A stretch of DNA of 64,000 bases. It comes from Aplectana chamaeleonis. Its lineage: Eukaryota; Nematoda; Chromadorea; Rhabditida; Cosmocercidae. Positions 34,849 to 48,246 of the stretch are shown here, piece by piece. The stretch covers positions 310,001 to 374,000 of the forward strand of contig JAPDOI010000431.1 in assembly GCA_029168955.1 (NCBI GenBank). Reading direction: 5' to 3'. Position 1 is the first letter of the stretch; every line of letters starts with the position of its first letter. The position numbers and the translations under genes are program-made. The notes below the pieces were generated by a model that had not been told where the DNA came from, ran no database searches, and was given only the letters and a program-made list of their open reading frames with translations.

Positions 34849-36658
34849 GGGCCGGATTCATCAACCAAATGTTGGGTTTGGGTTGACCGATGGTGAGTCT
34901 GACCGAGCGCTTAACCTACCCAACCCCTCCGATCCTGATTCACCAAGCGCAAATCAGTGTGGGTTACGCTGACCGAGACTTTTATGCGTCGCCGGTAATT
35001 TGAGTGCACACAATACACGATAATTACCGCCAATTCACAAAAATTGATAGGAAACTGGACTACGAATAGATTTTTTTTAAATAGTGACATAAAATCAGTA
35101 TTTCAGCGGAAAGTATGCATTTTTCGTATGCTTCAAGTGAATTCTTACAGTTTTTGAGGTTTATTCATTGCTCTCTTCTAATACAGTCGGAAAATTGCAA
35201 ATAGTTGTTTCTTTTTTTTTGTTGGCTCACAAGAAGCACATTTCTTCACAACTTCTGAATATTATGCGTGCATAGAGTTTATAAACTCTATGCAAGCAAA
35301 AAAATAGCCGAATATAATTTCTCACATTAAGCAATTTTCACTTCTTACTTCCTACAATTAAATTCTCCTGTTTAGGTGTCTTCCACCAATGAGAATGGAT
35401 GCTAATCGCTGCTTAATTTGCGTGATGAGTTGAATATGGAAAAATATGCTCCGGGTTACTCAACAAAATAATGAAAAAGCGGATGAAAAGCATTTCAAAA
35501 ACTAAATTTTTTTACGGAGTACACCTCAGTGTGCGGGTTCAGGACCATGATAACAAAAGAGAAGAGGAAAGGATGAGTGCGAGAAGGGATTGTATTCAGC
35601 AAACCGTAAGTGGCTCACAGCATCAAATTTAGTGTGAGAACAAACACGGGTAGCAGATACAAATCGTGAAGGAAATGGGAAATGGTCTAACTAGAGGATT
35701 TAAAAACTGAGAGAGCTCTTAAGCTTTCTGAAATTAGTAGTAACAGCGTTAAGAAATAGTAATTATATGTAGTTCGAATTAATTTTCATTAGTGTTCATA
35801 TTCCCTAATAACTATAAATAATGTGTCACTTTTTTCTTCGATTACATTAATTTCTAATGCCGTGTATTCCCATTACCTACGAAAAGAATCTGAGAAGGAG
35901 TTTCTTAAAAGGAAAAATTACAGAGCTCGAAAAGGTTTGATGGGAGATCTTGACTGCGGAGAAGTTTAGATAGAACTCCCAATACCATAGGGAGCAGATA
36001 GCCAAGACTGACTCTTCAAAATTCACCGTAACCGAGAATTTCAGCTAACAAAAACACTACAGCTATGAAATCAAAGACCAAGTAGATTGGAGCTAAAATA
36101 ACTCAGTTTTTTTAAAAATAAAAACAATGACTATGTTAGGACTCTGAAATTCAGAGGAAAATTAACATAAAAATGAAACATGAGAAAGGAAAAAATAAAA
36201 ACATGCAAATCGAAAACTAATCACTTGAAAAAAATAATTATAATATTGACTATTTTATTAGGCATTCCTAAACTAGTAACAGCAGCAAGAATGCCCGAAG
36301 TTGAATATTAGGAATAGCAGTAAGAGAAGAATTATTGTAGCAGTCGAATAATAGCCAGAATATGTGCAGCAGCGTAGAAATATGCTCAAAATGACATTCC
36401 ACGTGAATCGATATAAAATCTGGCAATGCTCCAAAAGCCGCTGCGCACGGCCGCACGCGTTGAGGCGCGCCGATTAGCAATGGCGCACGACATCTGGTGG
36501 GTTGGTTAGCGGCCTACCAGTCTCCTTCGCCTGGTAGCGCTGACCCACTTACCAACCGAGCAGCGCGTGGGTTGGTAAGTTGATGAATCGCTGAAATGGT
36601 GCTGGGTTGGTAGGTTAGGGGCGCTAACCGTGGGTTAGCACATTGATGAATCCGGCCC
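34849..36658. mobile_element. CAG-duplicating inverted-repeat element A (1.8 kb)
   Basis: The ends are perfect inverted repeats, GGGCCGGATTCATCAA and TTGATGAATCCGGCCC. CAG is duplicated at 34846-34848 and 36659-36661. The paralogous empty site at 13747 confirms both borders. Subterminal words recur inside, such as GATTCACCAA, TTGATGAATCGC, GGTTAGC and GTTGGTAAG. The interior (about 35000-36250) is AT-rich, with no transposase or other gene recognised, so it is non-autonomous. A 3-bp duplication is compatible with several DNA-transposon superfamilies, and I do not assign one. Confidence 0.9.
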
Positions 36659-37133
36659 CAGGCGGCTGGCCGTGATGGGTTGGCGGCCTCACTGGGGAAT
36701 GGGGTTTCGATTCGCGCGGGATGATCTACCGTCGCAGTCCCGTCCATTCATGAGACTAAAATGATGGCGCAAACTCTACTTCTATTTTTTTAGGTTCATT
36801 TGTAATAGAGGTGTACTTCAAATCAAGTGTATACTTCTATTTCTCAGCCTTGTTTTTTGTAATTCTCATAGTGAAAATGTTGATAACAGAACTATGATTT
36901 TCGCGATCAACAACCATGAAAAGCCTTCGCCTAGAAAACTCCCGGAATCAAGGTTTTGAAGAATCAAGGCTTTGATTAATGAGTTCCAAACCTCTGATTG
37001 GTTTTCTCGAATTTTTTGTTTCTCTGTGATGAATTTGATTTTCAGGAATGACTCTCACTAATCAAACTGTCACTATATCATGTCCTACCGATGCGGTATT
37101 GCGTTTCGAATAGCATATCAAGGGCAGCTATAG

Positions 37134-37332
37134 TTAGGTCCAAGGCTTGTTTCCTCAAGAAAGAAACATTGAAAATCAAACCGCGGCTGGCGCGGCGGTT
37201 TAAATCTCACCAGCGGCTGGCTCAGCGGCTGGCTGGTAATTACCAGGCAGCCGTTGGTAAGATTTAAACCGCTGCGCCAGCCGCGGTTTAAATTTGAATG
37301 CTTTCTCTTGAGGAAACAAACCACGGACCTAA
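37134..37332. mobile_element. TTAGGTCC foldback MITE, copy a (199 bp)
   Basis: Ends TTAGGTCCAAGGCTTGTTTC and the matching GGAAACAAACCACGGACCTAA form long inverted repeats. Internal CCGCGGCTGG/CCAGCCGCGG blocks make most of the element a hairpin. The related copy at 53895-54050 shows it is a mobile family. The flanking target cannot be fixed beyond TA. Confidence 0.85.
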
Positions 37333-37394
37333 CCGTATCTATTTCTCTTTTGTGTTTGCATGGTACAGTGCCGAGCAAATTTTTTGCAAATAAA

Positions 37395-38010
37395 GCGTTT
37401 TGCGCAATTTTTCGCGCTCAGAAAGCGCCGCAACGCCATAATTGGCTTCAAAGTGGTCCAATTCAATTCTGAAGTCATTTCTGTATTGCTTTCATTTAGT
37501 GATATACGATAATGTTACGAAATTATAGACTCAACTTCCGAAAACTGTCGAGAATTGCCTATTTACATCTCTAAACCCCTAATTATCAACTGATCAGACG
37601 ATTATAATAGGAGAGATCCGTCATGTTTTGACCTGTAGTCGATGTGAATTTCAGGAGGAAATACACATTTTTCAACATAACGCCGGAGCTTAAAGACAGC
37701 AGACACGCTCGACAAAGTTGTTCAGATAATTACTTTACTGGGGTCGTATGGCCCCTAGTAGAGCGCTCACGCCGTATGAGGCGTCAAAAAGGAGTCAAAA
37801 CTACTAAATTAGAGCAATTGCTGCGTTTTTTTTGCGCTCACAAAGCGCCGCATCGCCATAACTTGCTCCAAAGTGGTCCAATTTGAATTCTGAAGTAATT
37901 TCTGGATTGCTTTCATTCAGTCCTATACGATAGTGTTCCAAAAAGATAGATTCAACTCCGAAAGTTCAATGAAATTTGCATATTTGCACCTCTAAATCCC
38001 TCATTATTGA
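37395..38010 (+). repeat. direct repeat pair (~190 bp each)
   Basis: Bases 37410-37590 and 37838-38010 share the order CGCTCA(C/G)AAAGCGCCGCA, CAAAGTGGTCCAATT, ATTGCTTTCATT and CTATACGAT, with about 75% identity. Between them, 37621-37700 resembles 43855-43930, and 37692-37812 matches the reverse complement of 14010-14128. These are fragments of older non-autonomous repeats. Confidence 0.65.
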
Positions 38011-38979
38011 AGTCAGCATACACCCTCGTAAACGTGGTTGAGATAACTACGTGACTCGAACCCTATGGCTTACATCATAATGCTTACGCATTTTGAAGTG
38101 TCTAAAACGACCCACAATGGCGCTACATGAGTTAGAAGTTGGCACCGCCCTGTATTTTCACGTCCTCTGTATTTGCCCTTTTCCTCCAACGCAGGGTTGC
38201 TGGGTCATCTTCTCCGTCAAATGTGTGTGTAGCTCACTTGTTTCGCAATCTACCGTAACCCCCCGCCGTCACCAAATAGAGATGGCAGCCAACCTGAGGT
38301 GTATCGTGCTCGGATGCCAGCCACGGCCACCAACTTGGAACGACGTACTATTCTCCAAGGTAAACTCGGTAGCAAAACTCGGAGGCATGCCGGACATGAA
38401 CAATGGCGATGGCCACGTTGACAGCGCGCCCAACCACTGCTCCACTAGAGCGAATACTAGCCAACGAACATTGCCCTTTGAGATGTATGACGTACGAAAG
38501 AATTTCTTAAGCAGAGAATTTGGTGAATTCCATTAATACATGTACATGCGAGAGATCCGTTTTTCTTACAATACTTTATACGTGATTGTCTTCTGCATGA
38601 GCATTTTCTAAATTTTAACAGGAGTAATGCCCACAGTGCTGAATAGGAAAGAATGCAGATATGTAGTAATGCTCTATTATGTTCCTTATCATCGCATATA
38701 TTCAACTAAAAGAGCACCTACAGCAAACTCCCTGTTCAAAACGTGATCAAAAAGAAATTTTTTTCATTTTCTCTCCGTTTAAAGTTCTACATTCTTGGAA
38801 TTTTACAGGAAGGTTCATCTAATATTCATACCCTTTCTCGCTACCACATGCAAGGTAAATTAGTAGTCTCAGTTAGTAGATCTGTTAGTAGAATAGTAGT
38901 TCTTCTTTGCATACATATGTATGCACAGTATATGTATATGGATCATCCAGGTCATGGATTTCATGCAATTAAAATAATT
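38011..38979. other. no gene supported
   Basis: An open frame of 147 codons (38093-38536, +) is present, but it has no motif I recognise, no repeat partner and no sign of codon constraint. I leave it uncalled. The rest is AT-rich with TATG/TATA words near 38900. Confidence 0.4.
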
Positions 38980-38990
38980 ATTCAAACACT

Positions 38991-41900
38991 GGGGGTGTGT
39001 ATACAAGTCTGTTGGTTCCTGCTCGTTGGTGCCCCTGCTTCTACTGAACCCAGCACACGTTTGAGTGTACACAGGGAACGTTCGAGCGATATAGCGTGCA
39101 CAACTATATCGCGAAAGTCCCGCACATTGCATAAAGGTGTCGCCGTTCGGCACACTAAGGCCTCTGGTCCATAACACCTTAGGATCCGTACCTAAGGAGT
39201 TCATGGAGTCTTTGGCCACAGGCCACAGTTTCGCCACTCTGAACTGTCGATCGCTGTCGAGTGATATCCAAAAAACTGCGCTATCCAGACTGAGCTATTT
39301 CCATGCACCGTTTGCTGCTTTGCAGGAAACCCGCCTCAAGGATAGACCCGTCATCAGCGTCTGAGAGTACACCATCTACTGCGGTAACGCTGACGATAGG
39401 AGAGTGGGAGGCTGTGCAATAGCTGTAAGGAACGATTTCAATGGTATGGTCAAGGAGTTTGGCTCAACGTCGTGCCGGAATGCATTCGTACGATTGCGGG
39501 ATCACAGAGGATTCAATCTGTGAATAGTGAGTGCTCATGCGCCCACTGAAACCGCCGAAGACAATTCGAAGGATGCGTTTTATGAGGAACTCAATACGTT
39601 GCTGGCCAGGATACCTTGTCAACATGCTGTTGTCGTGGGGATTGACGCAAATGCGAAGATGGGACTTATCAGGAATCCGAAGTGCTCGGTAAATGGTTCT
39701 ACCCAGTGTAGCAAACATCGGACAATGGCTACCGCCTTGTCGACTTTTGTGAACGCAGTGGTCTGATTATTGCATCGACATTCAAGAGGAATCATCGCCG
39801 CCATCAGCTTACGTGGCAGGGACCAACCCAGCTATCTCCAGAAGAGCAGCGGAAGCGGAAGATGACAACTTTGGAACTACAGCTTCACTATGTCCTGACG
39901 AGGAATATTCCAGTGTCGGACATTCAAAGATCTAGAGCTGTGTGGGATGTCGCATTCGATTCGGATCACCGTCCTGTTCTGTTAAACTTCACTGCGAGGA
40001 TTCACAAGATTGAGCGAGGGGCTCAGCCTCTCCAGAGGATTGACATGACAAGTCTCAGAGATGAAGAGTGCAGAAGGAATTTTCGACAACGCGTTTCTAT
40101 TCACATCGGAGTACGGACTAAGAAGAAACTTTGTGACGCGGATTCTTTCGTCAAGTGCATCCAGGACGCTTCGAAAGAGGCACTCCGGGTTGTACAGCCT
40201 AAGAAGAAGTTCGCCTACGTCTCAGAAGAAGCAACATCTACCTACAACAGAGTATGTGCTCTCCGAACTGCAGGAAACTTCGTGGAGGAGAAGCGTCTGA
40301 GGAGGAAGTTGCGTCAGCAGCTTCAAAGAGACCGCGAACGAGAGTGGACGTGTAGAGCTAAGGAGTTCGAGAAGGCTTGGGAGGAGAAGAATCCGAAGAA
40401 AGCCTACACGTTGCTGCGACAGTATAGCGGGGAGATGAAGAGATGTTCTCCCGTCTTGAAAACTACCAATGGAGTTGCAGTTGGTGACGCGTCGCTGCCA
40501 ATATGGAAGGATTACTTCAGTTCACTACTGAATCGTCCAGCGCCATCAGTACCTGAGCTCCCGCATGTTCAGAGAGCACATCGCGATGTCAGTGAGGGAC
40601 CGCCGACTGAGTCTGAAGTTTTGGATTGTGTCCGGAAAATGAAGAATGGAAAGGCAGGTGGAGATGACAACATCACTGCTGAAATGCTGAAAGCTCTTCC
40701 TCTGTCTGGGATTCGTGGAATGACCAACACGATCCGTGCCATATGGATGAGCGAAAGGATACCTGATTCGTGGAGACATGCGATCATCGTACTTCTTCAC
40801 ACGAAGCTATCCGCCACGGATCCTAAGAACTACAGAGGACTCTCTCTACTTCGTGTCATGTACAAGGTTTCAGAACGTATCATTCTCGAGCGACTTATCA
40901 AACATCGTGAAGAAACGACCAGAGATGAGCAAGCCGGTTTTCGTCCTGGAAGATCGACCATCGACCAAGTGTTCGTCGTGAGAAGAGTAATTGAATCGTG
41001 GCAGCGGTATTCGAAGCCATTACAGCTTGCTTTTTTGGACTTTGAAGCCGCGTTCGACTCTCCTCATCGTGGTCGAGTGCTCAATGCTCTGCGAGCAGAT
41101 GGAGTCCCGGAAAAGTATGTTCGACTAATCGAGGACATGAACAAAGGAACAACAGCAGCAGTTCGTACACCTGTCGAAATTACGTCAGCTTTCGAGGTGA
41201 AAACAGGAGTAAGGCAAGGAGCCGTTGCAGGACCTTTTCTTTTCAACTTCGCCGTTGATGACATCATGCGTAGAGTTGCAGAACAGTTTCCTGCGGATGT
41301 GGTCCTAACACCATCAGGACGCTCCCTTGTCGACCTGGAGTACGCCGACGACATTGTGTTATTCGCTGAAAACAACGCAAAACTGCAAAGGATTGTGAAC
41401 CTCGTTTCGAAGTATGAAGCAAGCCTATGAACTTCGTCTTTATCCCGACAAATGCAAGCAGATGTGGGTCTCTCAGAGGCCTTCAACGGGAGTTTGTGTG
41501 GACGGACAACGTATCGAACTGGTGGACGATTTCTGTTATTTGGGCTGTTTGCTGAAGAACGATGGTAGTTATGCAGCGGATATTCGACAACGATGTGCGA
41601 AAGCTACGTCTGCATTTAATTCTCTAACCAAGTGTTTGTGGTCTACCACCATCGCGAAGGAAGTCAAGTTGCGCGTCTACCTATCCGCTATTCGCCCTAT
41701 CATGATGTACGAATCGGAGACGTGGGCAGCACCGAAGACGCAAATGGAAAGGTTAGATTGCACGGAGGGGAAGCTTTTCAGGCGTTTGCTTGGATATTTC
41801 TGGCCGCGTGTATGCCATAACGAAGACTTTCACAAGGAAATCGACGCAGTACATCAACGCTTGACACGAGGGAGGTGTCAGCATCTCCTAACGCCATCTC

Positions 41901-42257
41901 AAGCAGCAATGGAAAGTCGACTTCGACTGCTCGGGCATATACTAAGAAGAACGCCGGATCGTCTCGTACAACACGCTTTAAGAATGCTTCTGAATCCTGT
42001 CTGGAAACGGGGCGTAGGCGAAAGTTCTGGACGGATGTGGTTAAAGAGGATTTGAAGTCACTCGGCATCGAAAGACAGTTCAGGCGCGATGTTTTGTTTC
42101 TCAGGAAATGGAATAGTGACAGTTGGATGGAATGTGTTCAAATTGTGGCTGAAGACCGTGAAAAATGGACACGGCTGACTACTAGGACGGCACACTTCGG
42201 TGAAGATGCGGAATGGCCGCGTCAGGCGAAAGCCAACCGATCAAGTCAATCAAGTCA
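38991..42257 (+). mobile_element. RTE-clade non-LTR retrotransposon, copy 4 (full length)
   Basis: A + strand insertion from GGGGGTGTGTATACAAG to a TCAAGTCAATCAAGTCA tail. The imperfect 11-bp target duplication is ATTCAAACACT at 38980-38990 and ATTCAAGCACT at 42258-42268. A 2-base loss near 39117 lies in the leader. Confidence 0.93.
39203..42216 (+). pseudogene. RTE endonuclease-reverse transcriptase, broken (copy 4)
   Basis: The equivalent start ATG is at 39203. Nonsense codons occur at 39361 (GGA to TGA), 39521 (TGG to TGA) and 39709 (GAG to TAG). Indels lie near 39667 (-1), 41416 (+1) and 42009 (-7). The native stop TGA at 42214 has become TGG, so the frame runs on to 42282. The central part, 39862-41430, is one uninterrupted frame of about 520 residues. 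It covers the end of the endonuclease (SDHRPVL), the linker, and the RT palm with FDSPH, VRQGAVAGPF and YADD. It is therefore useful as a reference for the other copies, although the element as a whole is dead. Confidence 0.93.
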
Positions 42258-42268
42258 ATTCAAGCACT

Positions 42269-43506
42269 TCGACTGCCTTTAATAATGCACCAAAGCAAGT
42301 GCCGACGCGGACCCTTAACAAAAATAAGGGTCCATCGATGTCACGGCTCTGGCAGCAAATGGGCAACATTCTAGTCAGGCAAAAAGGAAAGAATTGTTAG
42401 AGGGCTTCGAAATAGCTTCGAACTGTTTAGTAGAACATATCAAACGAATAATATCGATTTCCCGTATAAATCTATTTTTTGCTCCAATATCTGAACGATT
42501 TTGGCTGTTCGTGGTTTCACTAAATACGTTAGGGGGAAGGTTAACGTATTTCATGGTTAGGCAAAATTCTGTCGAATCCTAACATTACAACCACCATTTA
42601 TTGGACGAACATTCGATTATTCGGTAAATACTCATTTACCTGGCATCTGCGATCCAGCGAATGGACAGAATTCTACTTTTCCATCAATTATGAGAACTCT
42701 CCTCCTATAGTAATCATAGGAAGCAAGGACAGCTGGGATCATTATGATACTGCAGGGAAAGTCGGAATTATTCGGAAAATCAATAATATTCGTTTGATAA
42801 ACTCTACTGTCTAGCTAAAAACACGACAAAATTGTTCCTTTCAAAGTAGAAAGGAACAATCTTGAAGCAACACATCACCCCTAATAAAAAAGTGGTTCCA
42901 AAATTTTACAATTTTTTTTTCAAAAGTGAGTGAAAAAAATTCGAAGCATGAGCGAGCATTTAATTTTCTACACGCCCTATTCGGCCTTCTAACTTCAACA
43001 ATTAATGCAGATAAAACAAACCTGTCCGCACAGAAACAGTAAGAAATGAGAGAATATAGCAGGAGGAATGAGGGTGCTCGCCAGAAAATGAACAGGTGAT
43101 TGCGAGCAATTGATTTGTGCTTCTTCAGAGATGGCCAGCGTGTTTCAGCTATGATCTCTGTCTCACCATCACCTGTTTTCCTAACGGTAGCCTTTAAAAG
43201 ATTCCCCCTTTGATCACATTTAAGTTTTTCAGAAAGGCTGCGGTTACTGAAGCAAATCCTATGACCCCGTTATGAAGTTTCTTTTGACCACTGCAAAAAT
43301 TAAGCTTGCACCTGGACTTCAGTGGAGATGATCAAAATCGCACAGTGTTTGCCATTGGAGCGTGTTATCTCGCCCCCGCCGCCACCACCTCGGACGTACC
43401 CAACCCATGACCGATATCGCAGCCAGTGCCTCTCGTTGCTGTGCGCGCTATTTCATTCACTGTCTCGCACATTGCGCCGCCACCATCGACCTCAGCACCT
43501 AAGATC
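42269..43506. other. no gene; two short hairpins
   Basis: GGACCCTTA...TAAGGGTCC at about 42310-42334 and ATTGTTCCTTTC...GAAAGGAACAAT at about 42833-42862 are perfect short stems. Otherwise the stretch is AT-rich with no recognised gene. Confidence 0.6.
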
Positions 43507-43641
43507 GGCATGGATCGGGAAGAGACTTCGCGTGCACTGTTGAAGGTTGGCGCCAACTCGGTGCACCTATGTTATAGCACATTGCACCGAGTTTGCGCCA
43601 ACCTTCAACAGTGCACGCGAAGTCTCTCCACGATCCATGCC
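43507..43641. repeat. foldback, ~58-bp arms
   Basis: The left arm, starting GGCATGGATCGGGAAGAGAC, is repeated in reverse up to CACGATCCATGCC with only a few mismatches. The loop is about 17 bases. Both arms contain ACTGTTGAAGGTTGGCGC. It looks like a young miniature foldback element. Confidence 0.88.
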
Positions 43642-43854
43642 AACGTTACCTCACGTCCATGGGTGGCTCATATACCGTTGACAAATGGCTGCCTCCGCTG
43701 TCTTTATCTATGGCGGCCCGCATGCATTAAGATAGGAAGGCGCTCACGTTTCGCTGCCTGGACGTGAGCCACATGCTGATGGCGCGGAGGCAGCGCTGGG
43801 TTCGCAACATCAGGGGGTTTGCTACGGGCCCAGACGTTCATGCTAGCAGAAATC

Positions 43855-44337
43855 TGTTATGTTTCGACCTGTGGTCGATGTGAATCTCAGAAGGAAATAC
43901 ACGTTTTTCAACAAAATATCGGAGTTAAAAAGGCTTTCTACATACACACACCATTACATTCGCCTCACTGAATAAGCATGAAAAGCACTGGAAAAACTCA
44001 TGTCGGCAATTTTGAAGTGAGCTATGACGACGCGGTGTTTTGTGAGCCCAAAAAACGCCGCAAAACGCTTTTTTTTTTGCAAAAAATATGCTCGGTTTTG
44101 TAGTACAGGCTGTAAGAGTCTATCGGCTTCGCTATATCAACCGCTTTGTCGCTAATATTCGCTGTTTCAACCACGGGCGGTAAAGCTCGTTCGATTTCAC
44201 CCGGTAACAATACAACCCTTATTCTTCTGTTAACACACAGTTTTCGTTGGTTTTTTCGTTAGTTCCGCATACTACCAGTTTCAAACCTTCGATTTATATC
44301 ATAAAATCGATATCAATTTTGAGCGTGTCTGCTGCCT
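43855..44337. repeat. dispersed repeat fragments
   Basis: Bases 43855-43930 match 37621-37700, and 44095-44330 match the reverse complement of 13490-13725. Bases 43935-44060 match the right flank of the next element (45637-45745: CATTCGCCTCACTGA, CAATTTTGAAGTGAG). The right edge GAGCGTGTCTGCTGCCT abuts TTAA. It is an old TTAA-type repeat with unclear ends. Confidence 0.6.
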
Positions 44338-44341
44338 TTAA

Positions 44342-45629
44342 CACTTAAGAGACCGCCTGCTCCACGGCGATTTTCCACAGCTGATCGGTGCGCTCCACCG
44401 CCAATCGTTTCCGTGGGTGACATGTGTGGACACGCGGAAACATTTTGATCGGAGCATGCTTTCTTACTTAGACGACCAGTATTCCGTTTCCACTCCACCT
44501 GAGAGTACGTCGCTCCACAGAGATCTGGAGTAAGGTCATGGTGAAGCAATGATCCACCGCTTTTTGGCGCACCTGCTTTTTTTTATTTCGGAAGTTATTT
44601 CAGCTTTACTGGTAACGAAATAAGCGTTTGTTTGTCGACTTCTGGAATTTCCTTCAGGTTACAGCTAATGTTTAGGATTGAGCCGTGCTAGGCCGACCCA
44701 GAGTATTGAAAATTTGAAAAATGCACAAACTTCTCCTTTGTAATGCCCTGATAAACCTCATTTAGAACTTTCGGCGGACTCAAGTACTTTGATCTACCAG
44801 GTTGTCTGATGCGACCGACAGAAATTTTATCAAAAATCTCAAAATGGGAAGCAGATTCATGATCAGCACCCCCTCCTCCCTAATGACCACGTGAGCGAAG
44901 TCGCACCAAAACCTGAAACGTTTACAAACTGATAACGTACGGCAGACGCCAGCGAAGCTTTAGAAATTTGTGAAATATACAACACTTCATTGTTCAGCGC
45001 CTCTAAATATACCCCGTAGTTAAATTTCAATAAAATCTTAAGCACGGAACTATTTCTGGGTTTTCACACCTTTTCCCCCGAGATACCCTCGACTCGAAAT
45101 TTAGCGAAATTTTAAACAAAGTTGACCGATGGCTATTTCAGTCACATTCGAAGGAAATTTCATTGGACATTGAAAAGTAAACACCAGAACCTTGTGCAGC
45201 AACACGAGTAACCCTTGAGGTCAAGGCAGCAAAATTTGAAACGATGACCTACTACAGTTATCTCAAATACATAGGTGGCACTACTATTTCGACAATCAAC
45301 GATAGAACATCATTTTCGTTATAAGCATCATTGATAACCCTTCTTAGCCTAGTTTGGAACGATTTCTTTCCGGCCAAAGAAGTTTGAAAATTGAAAAGTC
45401 TCATTTCCGGAGATGCTTGTAAAATTACTAGGAACACTCAAGATGCTTGACCACTGTGAGTGTAAATAGGTTAAATTACAAAGAACCTATCCGTAATTAG
45501 AAAAGACTCCACGCCATAGAAATATAAAAAGTATTAAAAGTTTTATGGCGTGGGTGCGCAGTGTGGACACGCGGTCTGAGGGGCAAAACAGCCGTGGGTG
45601 CGCAGTGTGGACACGCGGTCTCTTAAGTG
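44342..45629. mobile_element. TTAA element with CACTTAAGAGACCGC termini (1.3 kb)
   Basis: The left end is CACTTAAGAGACCGCCTG and the right end is CACGCGGTCTCTTAAGTG. TTAA is present at 44338-44341 and 45630-45633. A 46-bp direct repeat of GTGGACACGCGGTCT lies just inside the right end (45548-45622). No open frame of transposase size exists, so it is non-autonomous. This terminus differs from the AGGCAG families nearby. Confidence 0.8.
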
Positions 45630-45633
45630 TTAA

Positions 45634-46831
45634 CGAGCTTTGTACACATACCATTGCATTCGCCTCACTGAGAGGAAGACGAAAACTACCTCAAAGAAAA
45701 CCTAATTTCGTCAATTTTGAAGTGAGTTGTGGCGATACGGCGCTTTGTGAGCGCAAAACTGAAACAGAACGCTTTCTTTGCAAACAATTTTTTCGGTAGT
45801 GTAGTTAGCAACAAAGAGTAAGCACTGCTAAAAATTTTGCTCCCCAACCCTCATTCAAGGAGAAACAACTGATGAGATTTGAAATAGGGACTTTTTTTCG
45901 GTTCAAAGCGCTCACCTATCACGCATAGAATAAAAGGCGGAGCTATTCAGAGATACTAGATACGTTTATTTTATGGTTTCTGCGTATGAAGCGACTAATC
46001 TTACTAACGCATACATGGATATTAACACCGAATTTCGTTGCTTCCCATGTTTCAATTCTTTCGACCTCTCAAGGCGACCTGCGGAATCTCATTTTGATAA
46101 GATTTGAGATGTTTGTCACTTTCGGACGGCAGGTGTCAAGAGGAGCCAAAGAGACTGGGGAAGATTCAAAATATTTCCGCATTCTCAGTCGTTACCTGCA
46201 TTGGCTTCCTACAATTGAATCATACATAATGTCACAAACATAGAAGCAATTTTCTCTTTGAGTGTGGCACTGGGTTAATGATGAGAATCGAAACTTGCAC
46301 GAAATCAAAATTCTGACAGACTTACTCTGCCCTTCCTATTTTAGTCCTATCTTTTTTTTAGTTCCTATCTTCCTTTCCTTCCTTTGTGCTTCCGCGACTA
46401 AGAATGGAGTTGTTCGAGAAAAAAAAACAACACGTTTTCGTTTACATCCACGCGCACGTAGAATAAACAACAAGCTGAAGTGTGAGAAGATAGCCGCGCC
46501 TCTTCTCTCTTACATGGAGACCATTTACCCTAACTTCCTGACTCGAATATTTGCTGAATTTCAGCTCAACTTCGACCAACCTTAGCCTTTTTAACGAGTT
46601 TTTATTTAGTTTTCACACTGCCTGAACTATGATATCTCAAAGTATCGCTCTATATAGACTTGGTGTTTATTACCTTGCATAAGGTAACCGTGATGGAGAA
46701 GGAACAGTTTGTGGAGACACATGAGCGAAGGGTCATTACTTGTAATGACATTCTCAACGGTAGATATGTATCTAATTAAAAAAGACTCACCATGGTTTCA
46801 TAATTTTCAATGCGCGTTTAGGAATCTGCAA
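45634..46831. other. no gene recognised
   Basis: Bases 45637-45800 are a diverged copy of about 43925-44070. Beyond that the sequence is AT-rich with short open frames and nothing I can name. Confidence 0.5.
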
Positions 46832-46877
46832 TTAAAGGCAGGGATCGCGATAAATACGACTTTAGAGCTCTCTTTAA

Positions 46878-47325
46878 AGACAACGTTCACGATTATCATC
46901 CTCGTTGACTTTCCACAGTGAATTGATAGGCGAGAAGAATCCTAGGCTCCCAGTGTCGAAAGAACGGTAGAAAACGAGCCAGGAGCGGCAAAATAACGGC
47001 TGCAAACAAGCGTTTTGGTGCCCCAGACACGCCTCGTGCCCCAGATCCGCCCCTCGAAAGGAATAAATGATGACTCAGACTACAGGAATGATCAAGTAGA
47101 GGAAGTGCTGATTAGTGAGCTGATCGCTTCATTGCACTGATAGGTATCATCCCTCTAGCGGTCAATTCCTCCACGCTCAAAAAATCAACGTAAACAAGGG
47201 AGGGCCTAATTTGGCTCAAAAACGCGTCTTTCGTGTCCTTTTTAAGTATGCCTTGCTATATAGGGCACCAGACCTTCCGTTAACCGTGGAGATATCGGAA
47301 GTGAAATTTATCGTGAACACTGCTT
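46878..47325. mobile_element. TTAA MITE, AGGCAGTGTTCACGAT family, copy b (diverged)
   Basis: Ends are AGACAACGTTCACGATTA and TTATCGTGAACACTGCT. TTAA precedes it at 46874-46877 and TCAA follows. It interrupts the host element between GAGCTCTC and AGAATGTAAATTTGGTCATC. It has no gene. Confidence 0.75.
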
Positions 47326-47756
47326 TCAAGAGAATGTAAATTTGGTCATCACAAAAGTAAAAATAAGAGGAAAATATCGTAAATTTGCGGGGAAAATGCT
47401 CGAAAACAAGCTATAAGGGCTAAATACCGGTGTCCGCCGGCCCCCTAGTTAACGAGATTTTCATTAATGCTTGCTTATCCACCTTTTGTGTAGCTGTTAA
47501 AGTAGTCAGTAGTCTCCAGAAATACTCAGAAACTACCTTAGAAACAAAATAAAACAGGCATTTACAGAAATCTCAATATTTGTGGGCGGGCGGACATCAA
47601 GCAATAACTTATTCCTGAGCATGTTATTCTACAACTTCTTTTATTTATTTCCACATTTCTGATGGCCAGAGGCCGGATTCATCAATCTTACCGCGGTGAG
47701 TGGGTTACCGTGGTTAACGAAACCGGAGCTTAACCGCCTAGTTTCGCCACGGTTAA

Positions 47757-48242
47757 AGGCAGTGTTCACGATGGAAATCGTTTTTGTGTTTTTCCCCCTA
47801 TCTTGAAAACGGCCCCACGCTGATTCCAATGGTGTCTCTGAAATCCCACAAGACCTTCTGTGAACGCAGGTATGGTCCCTCAAAGATTGAGCTATGGAAA
47901 CATGGTGGACGAGTTTTCCGAGGCTTGTAACTTCCGTCTTTTGCAGCCGATCTGTGCGAGCTGACCTGAGTAAAGAGAGAAGCTGAGAATGAAGGGAAGA
48001 ACGGGGCTAATGATTGAAAATCATCGCTCATCTCACGATCTCGAGCATTCATTTGTTCACGTCGGTGGGCGTGTGATGCGCTTTTGGGGTTTTCAATGCG
48101 CTCAAAGTTGCAACTTCGGGCTCTTTTGGGGCTCTTCCTGGCTCGTTTTCATGCGTTGTTTCGACGTTAACGTTACAGAGTGTCCCTCCACTACCCAATC
48201 CTAGTGGAATTTCAAAAACTTTTTTCATCGTGAACACTGCCT
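47757..48242. mobile_element. TTAA MITE, AGGCAGTGTTCACGAT family, copy c
   Basis: Perfect TTAA duplications flank it at 47753-47756 and 48243-48246. Ends are AGGCAGTGTTCACGATGGAA and TTCATCGTGAACACTGCCT. The interior differs from copies a and e. It inserted into element B. Confidence 0.9.
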
Positions 48243-48246
48243 TTAA

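Noticed and set aside
38093..38536. 147-codon open frame on the + strand
   Set aside because: No recognisable domain, no relative in the window and no supporting signals. It could be chance in moderately GC-rich sequence.
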